From a bacterium (lineage in GTDB: Bacteria > Electryoneota > Electryoneia > Electryoneales > Electryoneaceae): 64,000 nt of DNA. The position numbers and the translations under genes are program-made. Shown piece after piece: positions 56,128 through 64,000 of the stretch. The notes under the pieces are model-generated. The model made no database searches and was not told the DNA's origin. It saw only the letters and a program-made list of their open reading frames with translations. Numbering within the stretch: position 1 is the first letter of the stretch; each line of letters opens with the position of its first letter. The stretch covers positions 434,001 to 498,000 of the forward strand of contig JAHLLH010000003.1 of NCBI GenBank assembly GCA_020444265.1, written 5' to 3'.

Positions 56128-59100
56128 CTATTCACTTACGTCCGAGGTACCAATGGGTGCTGCGCCGTGCCGTATCCCACTCTTGTGCTTCCCCAGCGGG
56201 ATCTGCTTCGCCGGGTCGGTGGGGGAGTTGATGCGCTCGGCGTAGTCACGGTTTTTCGCGATGTCTTTGTCGGTCACCATGTGCACATCCAGCAGTCCGC
56301 CTGTACGGTGCCCGGTGCGCGCAAAGTTGATCTCATCCATTGCGTACGACCAGCCATCGAACCATGCCTGCAATTCCTTCTTCTGACGGCTGTTCGCATC
56401 GACATGCACCAGAAGATCAACATCACTGTCTGGCAACACATTGCCGTTCTTCGTGCTGCCGAAGAGGTAGAGGGCTTTGACCCCGAAACGTTCTGTATCC
56501 ACTTGTTCGGCAATCGCCTCTACCATTTTCATCCGCCAACGCCAGTGGTCTTCCTGATCCTTGTGCCAGTGGGACCGCTTTTTCAAGCCGCTGGACGTTG
56601 TCTGACCGGATCGTTGCGAGAAGATTGCCACCGCTTCGTCCACATCGGCGTTCATGAAGACACGTACCACCTTACCTTCCATCACTTCAGGGACGTTGAT
56701 CACACGGACAACGTCAGCGAGGTGACGATACTCCGGTAGCATGTCAGGCAGTTTGTTCTCGGTGTCCAGCAGGAAGGATTCGTTGAAGACTGATTCCTCG
56801 TCATCGGGGTAGAGGGGCAAATACCGGATGGAGGCTTCGACCAGGTCCTGGAAGAAGTGGGTTCCGAACGACAGGTCGGGCAGGTAATTACCCTTCTGTT
56901 TCGCAATTTCAATCAACATGGCCGTATTGTTGATGTCGCTATAGGTGACGTTGACACCCAGCTTGATATCGCCGCGGCTGCCCCAACGGCCTGGCCCCAT
57001 CAGGATAAATTGACGCTTCGGCAGGATGCTGTTGAGCTGGCCGACGACACGCCCTACCGTCATCAAATCTTCATGGCTGGAAATTTCGCTGTACTTGATC
57101 GGATCGACGTAAACCACGTGGGTGATGTCCGGAACCTTGCCATTGCTGACAAACTTGTTGGCGGTGAAGAGGATCGCGTTTTCCGGGATATCCTGCGGGA
57201 TCGGAGTCGATTCGATCTCCATCGAGTTGCTCTGGGGACGGCATTGCAGCAAATAGAACCGTTTCCCATCCGAAGCGTACTCGATATCCACCGGGACGCC
57301 CATTTTTTCCTCGAGGACGCGCAGGATGGTCTGCATCAGCTTGATGAAAGGGCCACGGTGGACCAGTCCCTCGAAGGTGACAACAAAATCATCCTGCTCG
57401 AAATCGAGGTTAAGTAGCGTGGTATGGGTGAGACGATTGTCCTCCAGCTTGGAGACAAGGCGTTCCACAGCCGGAAGTTCCGCGCCATGCTCCTTGAGGA
57501 AGGCTTCTGCTTCTACCGTCTCAAATTCGTTCGTGTCAAGGTTGATAACGTCCATGTAGCGTGGTGCGTAACGGATCGTTTCATCTACCGTCACATTGAC
57601 CCGCAAGCCCGGCTGACCGGGAGCCACAAGGATGGTGTAGTCGTCCGCCAGACGGTCCACGGCTCGAGTACCCAATCCCGGCACGAGGCGGATCAGGCCA
57701 TCCTCTCGCTTGATCCGTGGCGACCAGCGGAACTCGTTGCGACTGAACGCCACGCCCGCGAAACTGGGCAGGAAGTAGTCCCCGACACGAGTGCCTACCA
57801 CTTCCTGGATCAGGATGCCCATTTCCTCGTGGAAATCGATCAGGCCGCGTTCCGAACGATACTCGATCGGGTCGCTGCCAAATGTCGAGGAATAGACCTC
57901 CGCGATCGCATCCATCAGGGCTTCCAAACGTTCCCGTTTCGTCCCCTGGTTGGCGAGGAAGAGGCTGGTATACTTCCCGGAGAAAGCGGCACCCAAACGG
58001 TCCTCGAGCAGGGAGGAGGAGCGGACAATCAACGGTCCGTCGCCAAAGTCATCAAGTGCCATCGAGAGGCCCTGGATAATTTCGGAGGGGAAACGTGAAT
58101 TTTTGAAGAGTTGAATGACGTGGGGGTGTTCGATCCGTACCTGCTTCAGCCCCTTGTATTTCTGTTCGGTAATCTCTTCCAGATTATTGTGCTGCAGGAA
58201 GCTGTGGAGGCCGTCCGAGGTGATGTACCAGGTCTTCGGCATCCGCACATCCGTCAGCTCCGGGTACTCGGCGCTCATCTGTTTCAGGATACGGTTGGCG
58301 AGGAATAGCCCGGCACTCTTGCCTCCGACCTTGCCACGGCTGGAGACGGGGTGGATCAGCTTACGGATCAGGGTGATGAAGTCCTTGATCTCGACATACT
58401 TTTTTGCGATGTCGATGAACTCGACCTGATCGGTGAGGAAGCGACGAACCAGCGCCACCTTCAGCCCCTGCCTTGTCCACTCCGGCAAATCGAGCGAGTC
58501 GAGCGAGAGGTGGTGGAAACGGCGGACCGCTTCGGAAATATCGTTGAGCGAGGTGTCGAGGTTGATCAGCGTGCGGACAAGGAAGCCGGCACGGTCTTCC
58601 TGCATCCACTGCTGGATCAGCGCACGGCTGTCCACATCCTGCAGGTTCTCCTCCGCGATCCGGAAGATTTCCTCGCTGACCAGCATGATGTTGTAGGTGT
58701 TGCTGCGCTGCATGGGACGGTTGCCATTGACATCGACACTGTCCTCCGAACCCAGCCGATGCAAGACCTCCTCGACCTCCCGGACTCCATTCATCGACAG
58801 GTGAGTCATCATCTTGCGTGCGATGCGGACATATAGCTCCTCATCGGTGACACGCAACATGTCGACCACGACACGCCACTCTCCGCTTCGGGTGAAGGAG
58901 TCGAGCCGGTTCCCGCTACGATCCTGAAGGATCTCGGTCAGCTGACGGCGGCTTAAAAACTCGCCGAGACGAGTGGCGATGGTCCGCAGGAGCCGTTTCT
59001 CTTCCTCGTGGAAGAGCGAGTCGCTGCGCTTCTCGAGATCGTTGTCGTAATAGACCTCGACATACCCCTCAGTACGGTCGTTGACCTCGATCGGAGCCTT

Positions 59101-59349
59101 GTACGACCGGCTTGTCGGCCGCCGTCCAGCGGGGATGTACTGCCTGCCCTGGCAGGTGATCCGCGCGAAGCAATGGTCGGTGTAATGCCACCCGCTCGGG
59201 ATCGCATTGATCACCCCATTAAAAATCGTATCCATCGGCGCATCCGTCTGCGCCAACAGCTCCTCGATTTCCAACAGGCACGACAATTCCTTCGCCCGTT
59301 CCTCGAGCGACTTCAACAATCGCTCGTTCGTATTAAACATCTCGGCCAT
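56128..59349 (-). CDS. GAF-like/PPDK_N/nucleotidyltransferase fusion protein
   Basis: A cytoplasmic protein of 1073 residues. The N-terminal domain (about 15-140; CLLEIEELLAQTDAPMD ... GYVEVYYDND) is a GAF-like domain related to one in the kinase at 47048-48775. A helical region follows, then the ATP-grasp PPDK_N domain from about residue 335 (GKVGGKSAGLFLANRIL, LIVRSSSLLEDRLGAAFSG). The phosphohistidine and PEP domains are absent. A domain with GPGRWGS (785-791) and GTHFFQDL (His831) is shared with the protein at 44027-47008. The C-terminus has an MNT/AadA-type nucleotidyltransferase: Gly964-Ser965, then Asp976 and Asp978 (GS-x10-DVD). Its gene follows the second GDH gene with a terminator between. 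It may couple nucleotidyl transfer to nitrogen or carbon status; this is inference. Confidence 0.85.
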   Translation of the reverse strand: MAEMFNTNERLLKSLEERAKELSCLLEIEELLAQTDAPMDTIFNGVINAIPSGWHYTDHCFARITCQGRQYIPAGRRPTSRSYKAPIEVNDRTEGYVEVYYDNDLEKRSDSLFHEEEKRLLRTIATRLGEFLSRRQLTEILQDRSGNRLDSFTRSGEWRVVVDMLRVTDEELYVRIARKMMTHLSMNGVREVEEVLHRLGSEDSVDVNGNRPMQRSNTYNIMLVSEEIFRIAEENLQDVDSRALIQQWMQEDRAGFLVRTLINLDTSLNDISEAVRRFHHLSLDSLDLPEWTRQGLKVALVRRFLTDQVEFIDIAKKYVEIKDFITLIRKLIHPVSSRGKVGGKSAGLFLANRILKQMSAEYPELTDVRMPKTWYITSDGLHSFLQHNNLEEITEQKYKGLKQVRIEHPHVIQLFKNSRFPSEIIQGLSMALDDFGDGPLIVRSSSLLEDRLGAAFSGKYTSLFLANQGTKRERLEALMDAIAEVYSSTFGSDPIEYRSERGLIDFHEEMGILIQEVVGTRVGDYFLPSFAGVAFSRNEFRWSPRIKREDGLIRLVPGLGTRAVDRLADDYTILVAPGQPGLRVNVTVDETIRYAPRYMDVINLDTNEFETVEAEAFLKEHGAELPAVERLVSKLEDNRLTHTTLLNLDFEQDDFVVTFEGLVHRGPFIKLMQTILRVLEEKMGVPVDIEYASDGKRFYLLQCRPQSNSMEIESTPIPQDIPENAILFTANKFVSNGKVPDITHVVYVDPIKYSEISSHEDLMTVGRVVGQLNSILPKRQFILMGPGRWGSRGDIKLGVNVTYSDINNTAMLIEIAKQKGNYLPDLSFGTHFFQDLVEASIRYLPLYPDDEESVFNESFLLDTENKLPDMLPEYRHLADVVRVINVPEVMEGKVVRVFMNADVDEAVAIFSQRSGQTTSSGLKKRSHWHKDQEDHWRWRMKMVEAIAEQVDTERFGVKALYLFGSTKNGNVLPDSDVDLLVHVDANSRQKKELQAWFDGWSYAMDEINFARTGHRTGGLLDVHMVTDKDIAKNRDYAERINSPTDPAKQIPLGKHKSGIRHGAAPIGTSDVSE

Positions 59350-59381
59350 GCAAAGACCTCGGCTCGGTTACTAGTCCAGGT

Positions 59382-59396
59382 GTGGCGTTTTGACCC
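59382..59396. promoter_or_regulatory. Single palindromic motif upstream of the PPDK_N-nucleotidyltransferase gene
   Basis: GTGGCGTTTTGACCC, followed by AC, is a diverged copy of the 15-bp motif (closest to the 42236 site). It lies 33 bases before the start codon of the minus-strand gene, in its promoter region. Confidence 0.4.
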
Positions 59397-59462
59397 ACTG
59401 TTACGAAGGTACAATCCAATTCGACTAGCGGAAAGGTACGACAGACAGGGAAGAAACAGAAA

Positions 59463-59485
59463 GGGCGCTCCCGCTGGGAGCGCCC
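59463..59485 (-). terminator. Terminator after the second GDH gene
   Basis: On the minus strand a perfect ten-base stem GGGCGCTCCC/GGGAGCGCCC with a three-base loop is followed by TTTCTGTTTC. It begins 21 bases after the GDH stop and implies that the downstream PPDK_N gene has its own promoter. Confidence 0.82.
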
Positions 59486-59506
59486 AAAGACAGCATCATC
59501 GCTAGA

Positions 59507-60793
59507 TCAGCACCACCCACGATCCTTACACGCCTGTGCGACGCGGTTGATGGAGATGGCGTAGGCGGCGTCGCGCATGTAGAGCTTCTTCTTGCGGGAG
59601 AGTTCGCTGACGGCTTTGAAGGCAGTGGTCATCTTCTCGTCGAGCTTGGTGAGCACCTCTTCACGGGTCCAGAAGTAGTTCATGTTGCACTGCACCTGCT
59701 CGAAGTAGCTACAGGTCACACCGCCGGCGTTGGCGAGGAAGTCCGGCACGACGAAAATGCCGCGACGTTCAAGCTCGACGTCCGCTTCCGGCGTGGTCGG
59801 GCCGTTGGCACCTTCCGCCACGATCTTGACCTTGTCGCTGATTTTCTTGGATGTCTCACCCGTCACCTGATTTTCCAGCGCGGCGGGGATGAGGATGTCG
59901 ACATCCTGCTCGATCCAGGCGCCGCCCTCGAGGACCTCGTAGCCCAGTTCCTTTGCCTTCGCTTTGTCGATGCCGCCGAAACGGTCGGTCACCGCGAGGA
60001 GCTCGTCGATGTTGACGCCGACCGTCTTGCGGAAGGTGTAGGACGTCTGGTCGCCTTGGTCCCAACTGGAGACGGCGACAACCGTGCCACCGAGCTCGTT
60101 GTAGAGGCGGATGGCGTACTGCGCCACGTTGCCGAAGCCCTGGAAGCTTGCGGTGGTGGTGGCGGGATCGATATTCTTTTCTTTGAGCGCTTCGCGGACG
60201 GTGTAGATCACACCATAGCCCGTCGCTTCGGTACGGCCAAGGCTACCGCCCATGCCAACCGGCTTGCCGGTGATGAAACCAGGGGCCTTGTAGCCGCTGA
60301 TCTGCTCGTACTCGTCCAGCATCCACAGCATGTGTTGACTGTTGGTCATCACGTCCGGTGCGGGAACATCGTTGAGCGGGCCGACGTTTTTTGCCATCTG
60401 ACGGACCCAGCCACGGCAGATCTGCTCCTGCTCGCGCATGGAGAGGTTGTGTGGGTCGCAGATAACACCGCCCTTACCGCCGCCGAGGGGGATGTCCACC
60501 ACAGCACACTTCCAGGTCATCCAGGTCGCGAGCGCCTTGACCGTATCCACCGTTTCCTGCGGGTGGAAGCGGATGCCGCCCTTGCTGGGACCGCGTGCAT
60601 CATTGTGCTGGACACGGAAACCCTGGAATACCTTCACGGTACCATCGTCCATGCGGACGGGAATACTGAAATGGAACTGACGCAACGGGTTGCGCAACAG
60701 TTCTCTTGTGCCTTCATCGAGGCCGATTTGCTCAGCGACCTTGTCAAACTGGGCTTGGGCCATCTCGAACGGATTGAACGCCTTGCCAGCCAT
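59507..60793 (-). CDS. Glutamate dehydrogenase, GudB/RocG-like type
   Basis: A second glutamate dehydrogenase of about 428 residues, close in length to catabolic NAD-type GudB/RocG enzymes and clearly different from the 453-residue gdhA at 42572. Motifs: QHNDARGPSKGGIRFHP, the catalytic Lys region DIPLGGGKGGVICDP, DVPAPDVMTN, coenzyme fold FQGFGNVAQYAIRLYNELG, and LANAGGVTCSYFEQVQ. Coenzyme preference is inferred from similarity only. ATG at 60793 follows AGGAG by six bases; TTG at 60796 is less likely. Having both types allows separate assimilation and breakdown of glutamate. Confidence 0.94.
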   Translation of the reverse strand: MAGKAFNPFEMAQAQFDKVAEQIGLDEGTRELLRNPLRQFHFSIPVRMDDGTVKVFQGFRVQHNDARGPSKGGIRFHPQETVDTVKALATWMTWKCAVVDIPLGGGKGGVICDPHNLSMREQEQICRGWVRQMAKNVGPLNDVPAPDVMTNSQHMLWMLDEYEQISGYKAPGFITGKPVGMGGSLGRTEATGYGVIYTVREALKEKNIDPATTTASFQGFGNVAQYAIRLYNELGGTVVAVSSWDQGDQTSYTFRKTVGVNIDELLAVTDRFGGIDKAKAKELGYEVLEGGAWIEQDVDILIPAALENQVTGETSKKISDKVKIVAEGANGPTTPEADVELERRGIFVVPDFLANAGGVTCSYFEQVQCNMNYFWTREEVLTKLDEKMTTAFKAVSELSRKKKLYMRDAAYAISINRVAQACKDRGWC

Positions 60794-61245
60794 CAAAAAC
60801 TCCTAAAGGTAGACTACTGCCCGTACTACAGATAGAAAAAGGGGACCGATCCCCCGGCCCCGCAACTTGTGCGAAAGGTAACAAGGCTTTTCTTCTGCTT
60901 CAACCACGCAAACTCCAGAGTCTCCGGCTCCATTCAACGATCGATCAGGCACAAGTGGACGAGAAGGAAACAGGGGGAGGGCATGAACAATTCTTTCGCT
61001 CCCAATGACTCCGGGAGATGTGTCACGATAGCTACTGAATACACAGAATTAAACCTCCGCTGACAAGCTGTCAATAAATAGCATTTTAGATCGAAATGTG
61101 AAGTAACTCCGTCAGCGATTTAACATTGTTCAGCATTCGTGAACGTTTGCAGGAACGTTCGGCAAAGGCCTGTGATTCGATTCGGAAAGGCCTACTTTAT
61201 ACATTCCCCAACATATCGAACGACAGAACCACCGAGGCGATACCA
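60794..61245. other. 452-base divergent gap
   Basis: The gap lies between the second GDH gene (minus) and a secreted protein gene (plus). No coding frame with a ribosome binding site is convincing. No copy of the 15-bp palindrome and no sigma-54 site was found. Two AACGTT palindromes 12 bases apart (61142-61160 area) and an AT-rich stretch near 61190 may belong to the promoter of the plus-strand gene. Confidence 0.5.
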
Positions 61246-64000
61246 ATGAGACGTTTCCCCCTCTCTTTGCTGCTGCTGATACTCCTTTATCCTCCCTATG
61301 TTTTCGCGCAGGTAAACTTGAACGGGATTCGGCTGGATGCTTTTCTGGGCCAGATGTCGGATGAAGGGAACATCGCAGGATTTCAGGCGATGGCGACTGA
61401 CTTGTATGATTCGGGAATCGATCTGCCCGAACCACCTGCCCCCCAGGGAAGCTGCCTGATGGTCAGTTTCGGCTCGATGACCGGTGCCCCAGCTTGGTAT
61501 GGGTCATTTCGAGAGGATTGGCGAGCAGACAGCTTCGACCCGTCCACCGACACTGCTGTGTTTCCAATTAACGTGCAAGTTTCCGAAGCAACCGGGACCG
61601 TTGAACTTCAGTTTACACTTGGGGATCAGCTACCCGCGCAGGCACCTGTCTCTCTCTACCACGATGGCCTTTTTCAGGATGTACGTACCAACTCCAGTTT
61701 CTCTTTTGAAGCGTCAACCGCATCGGACCATGATCTCAGCCTGATCATCGGTACGCCACCCGAACCAACCATCACCTTCGAGAACCCCACGGGCAATCCG
61801 CTGTTTGTCAGTGGAGATCAGGAAGTGCTCGCTTGGCAGGTCCTGGGAGAAGTGGCCATCGAGGGCACGGTGGTCGACATCAGTCTGGACAACGGCTCGA
61901 GCTGGTCGACTCTGGTCGAAGAAGGCAATTTGGTCGAGGAAACTGCCTGGACTATTCCCACACAATCCACCGAGGAAGGGCAGTTGCGTGTAGAGGTGAT
62001 CGACCATCTGGATCGTCAATCCAGCAACATTGCATCGTTCCGGATCCAGGATCAGACTGAGTGGCTGACAGGAGTGCAGGTCACCGCGCCCGAAGATGGA
62101 ACCCCGGTTGTTGCTGGGGAATCAGTACCCGTCAGTTGGAATTACGAAGGTGGTGACGATAATGTGAGCGGTGCGGTGGTGGAATATCGCATCTCAGATG
62201 CTCCGTACCAGCTCGTTAGCGAAGTGACCGGGACTGGAACAACTACGACCTGGGTGCCGCCCACGGATGTTTTTTCATCCGAAGTCACCATCCGTGTCAT
62301 GGCGGAAGTGAGCGAAGGGGAGGGCTTCAGTGGGTTTGCCCAAGGGTTGACTCTTTGGCCGTTGGAGCTGCTGAACGACAACTTCGAGCTGTGGACCGAC
62401 CAGGGTGCAGAAACAGGTCCTCCCGATGACTGGGAGACCAATGGGGCCGGGTATGGCAGCTCATTCGAGGTTGTTCGCAGCGATGAGAATGCCGTCGAAG
62501 GGTTCTACAGCGCACGTTTGGAAGCGCTCGAACCGTGCAGCTTTTCTCTTCTTCAGGAGATCGCCAATCCGATTGAAGGGACTCAAGTTCTGTTGCGCGT
62601 CTCTTTGCTGGACAATGAGGTCGGAATCACGGGACGGATTGTCTTGTCTGCCCTGGACAACGCGGGGGATGTTCTACAAACCGCCAGCAGTGATGGAACT
62701 GTTAATAGCGCAGACTTCCAGACGCTTGCCGCCAGTGTGACTATTCCTGCTTCGAGTGCAGCGCTCCGACTTGAGATCGAAGGAACCGCCACCGAAGCAG
62801 GCTACCTGCTTGCCGACCTGGTTCGTCTCGAACAATCCAGCCCGAATCCAGACATCACGTTTAGCTCTCCAACGAGTGGAGATGTGTTCACGTTTGATGG
62901 GGAAACGACATTTGAGGTGGTGTGGAGCTACGGTGCAACAGCGCCATTTGTTGCATCTGCATCACTTGATGTGTCGTTGGATGATGGTGCTTCATGGCAG
63001 GAACTGGCCACTTTCGAGGATGCATCACCCACGACCTATTCCTGGATCGGCGAGGACAACTATTCCCTCCGAACCCTGTTTCGAGTTCGTGCAACCAACG
63101 ATGAAGGTATAGAGGGCAATGGGACGAGTGATTATTTAATTCTCCGACCATCATCAAGCAGCACCGCTCTGGATGGCGGCTGGCACCTGATCAGCATACC
63201 CCTCGAAGCGGATGAGATGACGGTCGGTACGATTCTCCAGGATGATCTGCCAAGCGCCATTGTTTACAGCTACCAACCATCTCTGGACCCGATCTATGAA
63301 CTCACAACTGAGTTGACGATAGGGGAGGGGTACTGGCTTGGTATCGATCAGGACGCATCGTTCGATGTGGAGGGGATTGCAGAAATAGAAAGCATGATTC
63401 GACCACTCGAAAATGGATGGAACCTTATTGGAAGCGGCTATCCCATTGCGGTCCCCGTTCAGCAGATCAAGCTTGCTGATGATACGGATACTCTTTCGTT
63501 CGGCGATGCTGTAACGGCTGGTTGGGTCACATCCACTCTCTACGGCACTCCAGATGGGACAGGGTTTTATACTGAGCTGGATGAGACAGGCTCGCTGGAT
63601 GTCTGGGAGGGCTACTGGTTGGGGCTGCTGGATGGGAATCGGACGATGATCCTTCCTGCGCCTTTGCCTGATGAGGCACCGTTGCAAAGACACCCTGGGG
63701 ACGATTTGGACGAACTGGACGAGGAGGGTGAATTCCTCGCACCCGTCCTGCTTCTTGTGGATGGAAATGAAACGTGCCATGTCGATCTCGGCCAAATGAT
63801 CGATGCGTCCAACGGTTATGATCCGTCCTATGACCAGCCTGCACCTCCGCCATCGCCGATACAACAGCTCCCGCGATTGACGATCCTCAATGAAGCTGAA
63901 ACCCTCCCAACAGGGCAGCACTTTCTGGCGGATATTCATGCCTGTTTGAGTGAGGAAATGCCACGTGACCAGTGGTTCCTCGAGGTCACAGGGACAGCAT
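61246..64000 (+). CDS. Large modular secreted protein, C-terminus missing
   Basis: The frame is open from ATG 61246 to the window end (over 918 codons) with no stop. The start has only a weak site (GAGGCGA). A signal peptide (core LSLLLLILLYPPYVFAQ) opens the protein. The body is a chain of Ig-like/FN3-like beta modules (repeated phrases of the type SLDNGSSWSTLVEEG near residue 220 and SLDDGASWQELATFE near 580). Then come segments with WHLISIPLEAD and WNLIGSGYPIAV, which match the repeated G-W-N-L-I-G/S-x-P motif of surface proteins of FCB-group bacteria. Such proteins usually end in a sorting tail, which would lie beyond the window. A role in attachment or polymer binding is possible but not shown. 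Confidence 0.82.
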   Translation, partial: MRRFPLSLLLLILLYPPYVFAQVNLNGIRLDAFLGQMSDEGNIAGFQAMATDLYDSGIDLPEPPAPQGSCLMVSFGSMTGAPAWYGSFREDWRADSFDPSTDTAVFPINVQVSEATGTVELQFTLGDQLPAQAPVSLYHDGLFQDVRTNSSFSFEASTASDHDLSLIIGTPPEPTITFENPTGNPLFVSGDQEVLAWQVLGEVAIEGTVVDISLDNGSSWSTLVEEGNLVEETAWTIPTQSTEEGQLRVEVIDHLDRQSSNIASFRIQDQTEWLTGVQVTAPEDGTPVVAGESVPVSWNYEGGDDNVSGAVVEYRISDAPYQLVSEVTGTGTTTTWVPPTDVFSSEVTIRVMAEVSEGEGFSGFAQGLTLWPLELLNDNFELWTDQGAETGPPDDWETNGAGYGSSFEVVRSDENAVEGFYSARLEALEPCSFSLLQEIANPIEGTQVLLRVSLLDNEVGITGRIVLSALDNAGDVLQTASSDGTVNSADFQTLAASVTIPASSAALRLEIEGTATEAGYLLADLVRLEQSSPNPDITFSSPTSGDVFTFDGETTFEVVWSYGATAPFVASASLDVSLDDGASWQELATFEDASPTTYSWIGEDNYSLRTLFRVRATNDEGIEGNGTSDYLILRPSSSSTALDGGWHLISIPLEADEMTVGTILQDDLPSAIVYSYQPSLDPIYELTTELTIGEGYWLGIDQDASFDVEGIAEIESMIRPLENGWNLIGSGYPIAVPVQQIKLADDTDTLSFGDAVTAGWVTSTLYGTPDGTGFYTELDETGSLDVWEGYWLGLLDGNRTMILPAPLPDEAPLQRHPGDDLDELDEEGEFLAPVLLLVDGNETCHVDLGQMIDASNGYDPSYDQPAPPPSPIQQLPRLTILNEAETLPTGQHFLADIHACLSEEMPRDQWFLEVTGTA

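Overview
The window reads as one contig of a Gram-negative bacterium from the Fibrobacteres-Chlorobi-Bacteroidetes (FCB) side of the tree, probably an uncultured candidate phylum. The evidence is a TonB-dependent receptor with an N-terminal carboxypeptidase-regulatory-like domain, a PorV/PorQ-type outer-membrane protein, and several secreted proteins ending in the NYPNPFNP-type C-terminal sorting domain used by type IX-like secretion. The exact phylum cannot be fixed by reading alone. No rRNA, tRNA, CRISPR array, insertion sequence or prophage was seen. GC content is moderately high and even throughout.

Layout. 1-2.1 kb: the end of a secreted protein and hemL (tetrapyrrole synthesis), both on the minus strand. 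2.9-29.9 kb: a large alpha-glucan (starch/glycogen/maltodextrin) acquisition region. It holds a TonB receptor, a secreted FN3 protein, a PorV-like protein, a starch-binding-module protein, a GH13 lipoprotein, a 1311-residue modular GH13 enzyme, a secreted GH133-like debranching enzyme with a glucodextranase C-terminal module, a CBM48-esterase lipoprotein, a secreted CBM48-GH57 enzyme, a MalE-MalF fusion, a small Cas2-fold-like protein, MalG, a thymidylate-kinase-like P-loop protein and a convergent MalK. Polymer would be cut outside or in the periplasm and the oligosaccharides imported by the ABC transporter.

30.5-42.1 kb: a type IVa pilus operon with a pilin-like protein, PilC, PilB, three minor-pilin or PilX-like proteins, PilT, a PilM-PilN fusion, a PilO-PilP fusion and a short PilQ secretin. 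It closes with a strong intrinsic terminator.

42.2-50.8 kb and 56.1-60.8 kb: the most unusual part. Two different glutamate dehydrogenase genes are each followed, on the same strand, by a large protein with the ATP-grasp (PPDK_N) domain of PEP synthase/pyruvate phosphate dikinase. Neither protein shows the phosphohistidine or PEP-binding domains. Both instead carry a shared C-terminal domain with GRWGS and G-x-HFF motifs. The first has a pseudo-receiver and a receiver domain at its N-terminus and is followed by a histidine kinase, an NtrC-type sigma-54 activator and a small cysteine-motif protein behind a textbook sigma-54 promoter. The second has an N-terminal GAF-like domain, also found in the kinase, and a C-terminal MNT-type nucleotidyltransferase. 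A 15-bp palindromic motif recurs near gdh1, upstream of the sigma-54 promoter and upstream of the second PPDK_N gene. Together these look like a carbon/nitrogen (glutamate) signalling system that I do not recognise as described.

Between the two parts lie a DUF427-egtB-egtD (ergothioneine) operon and a glycine-betaine/choline-type ABC transporter whose permease is fused to its binding protein. The window ends in a large truncated modular secreted protein. Several intergenic gaps carry short palindromic hairpins, some of which look like a dispersed repeat family.
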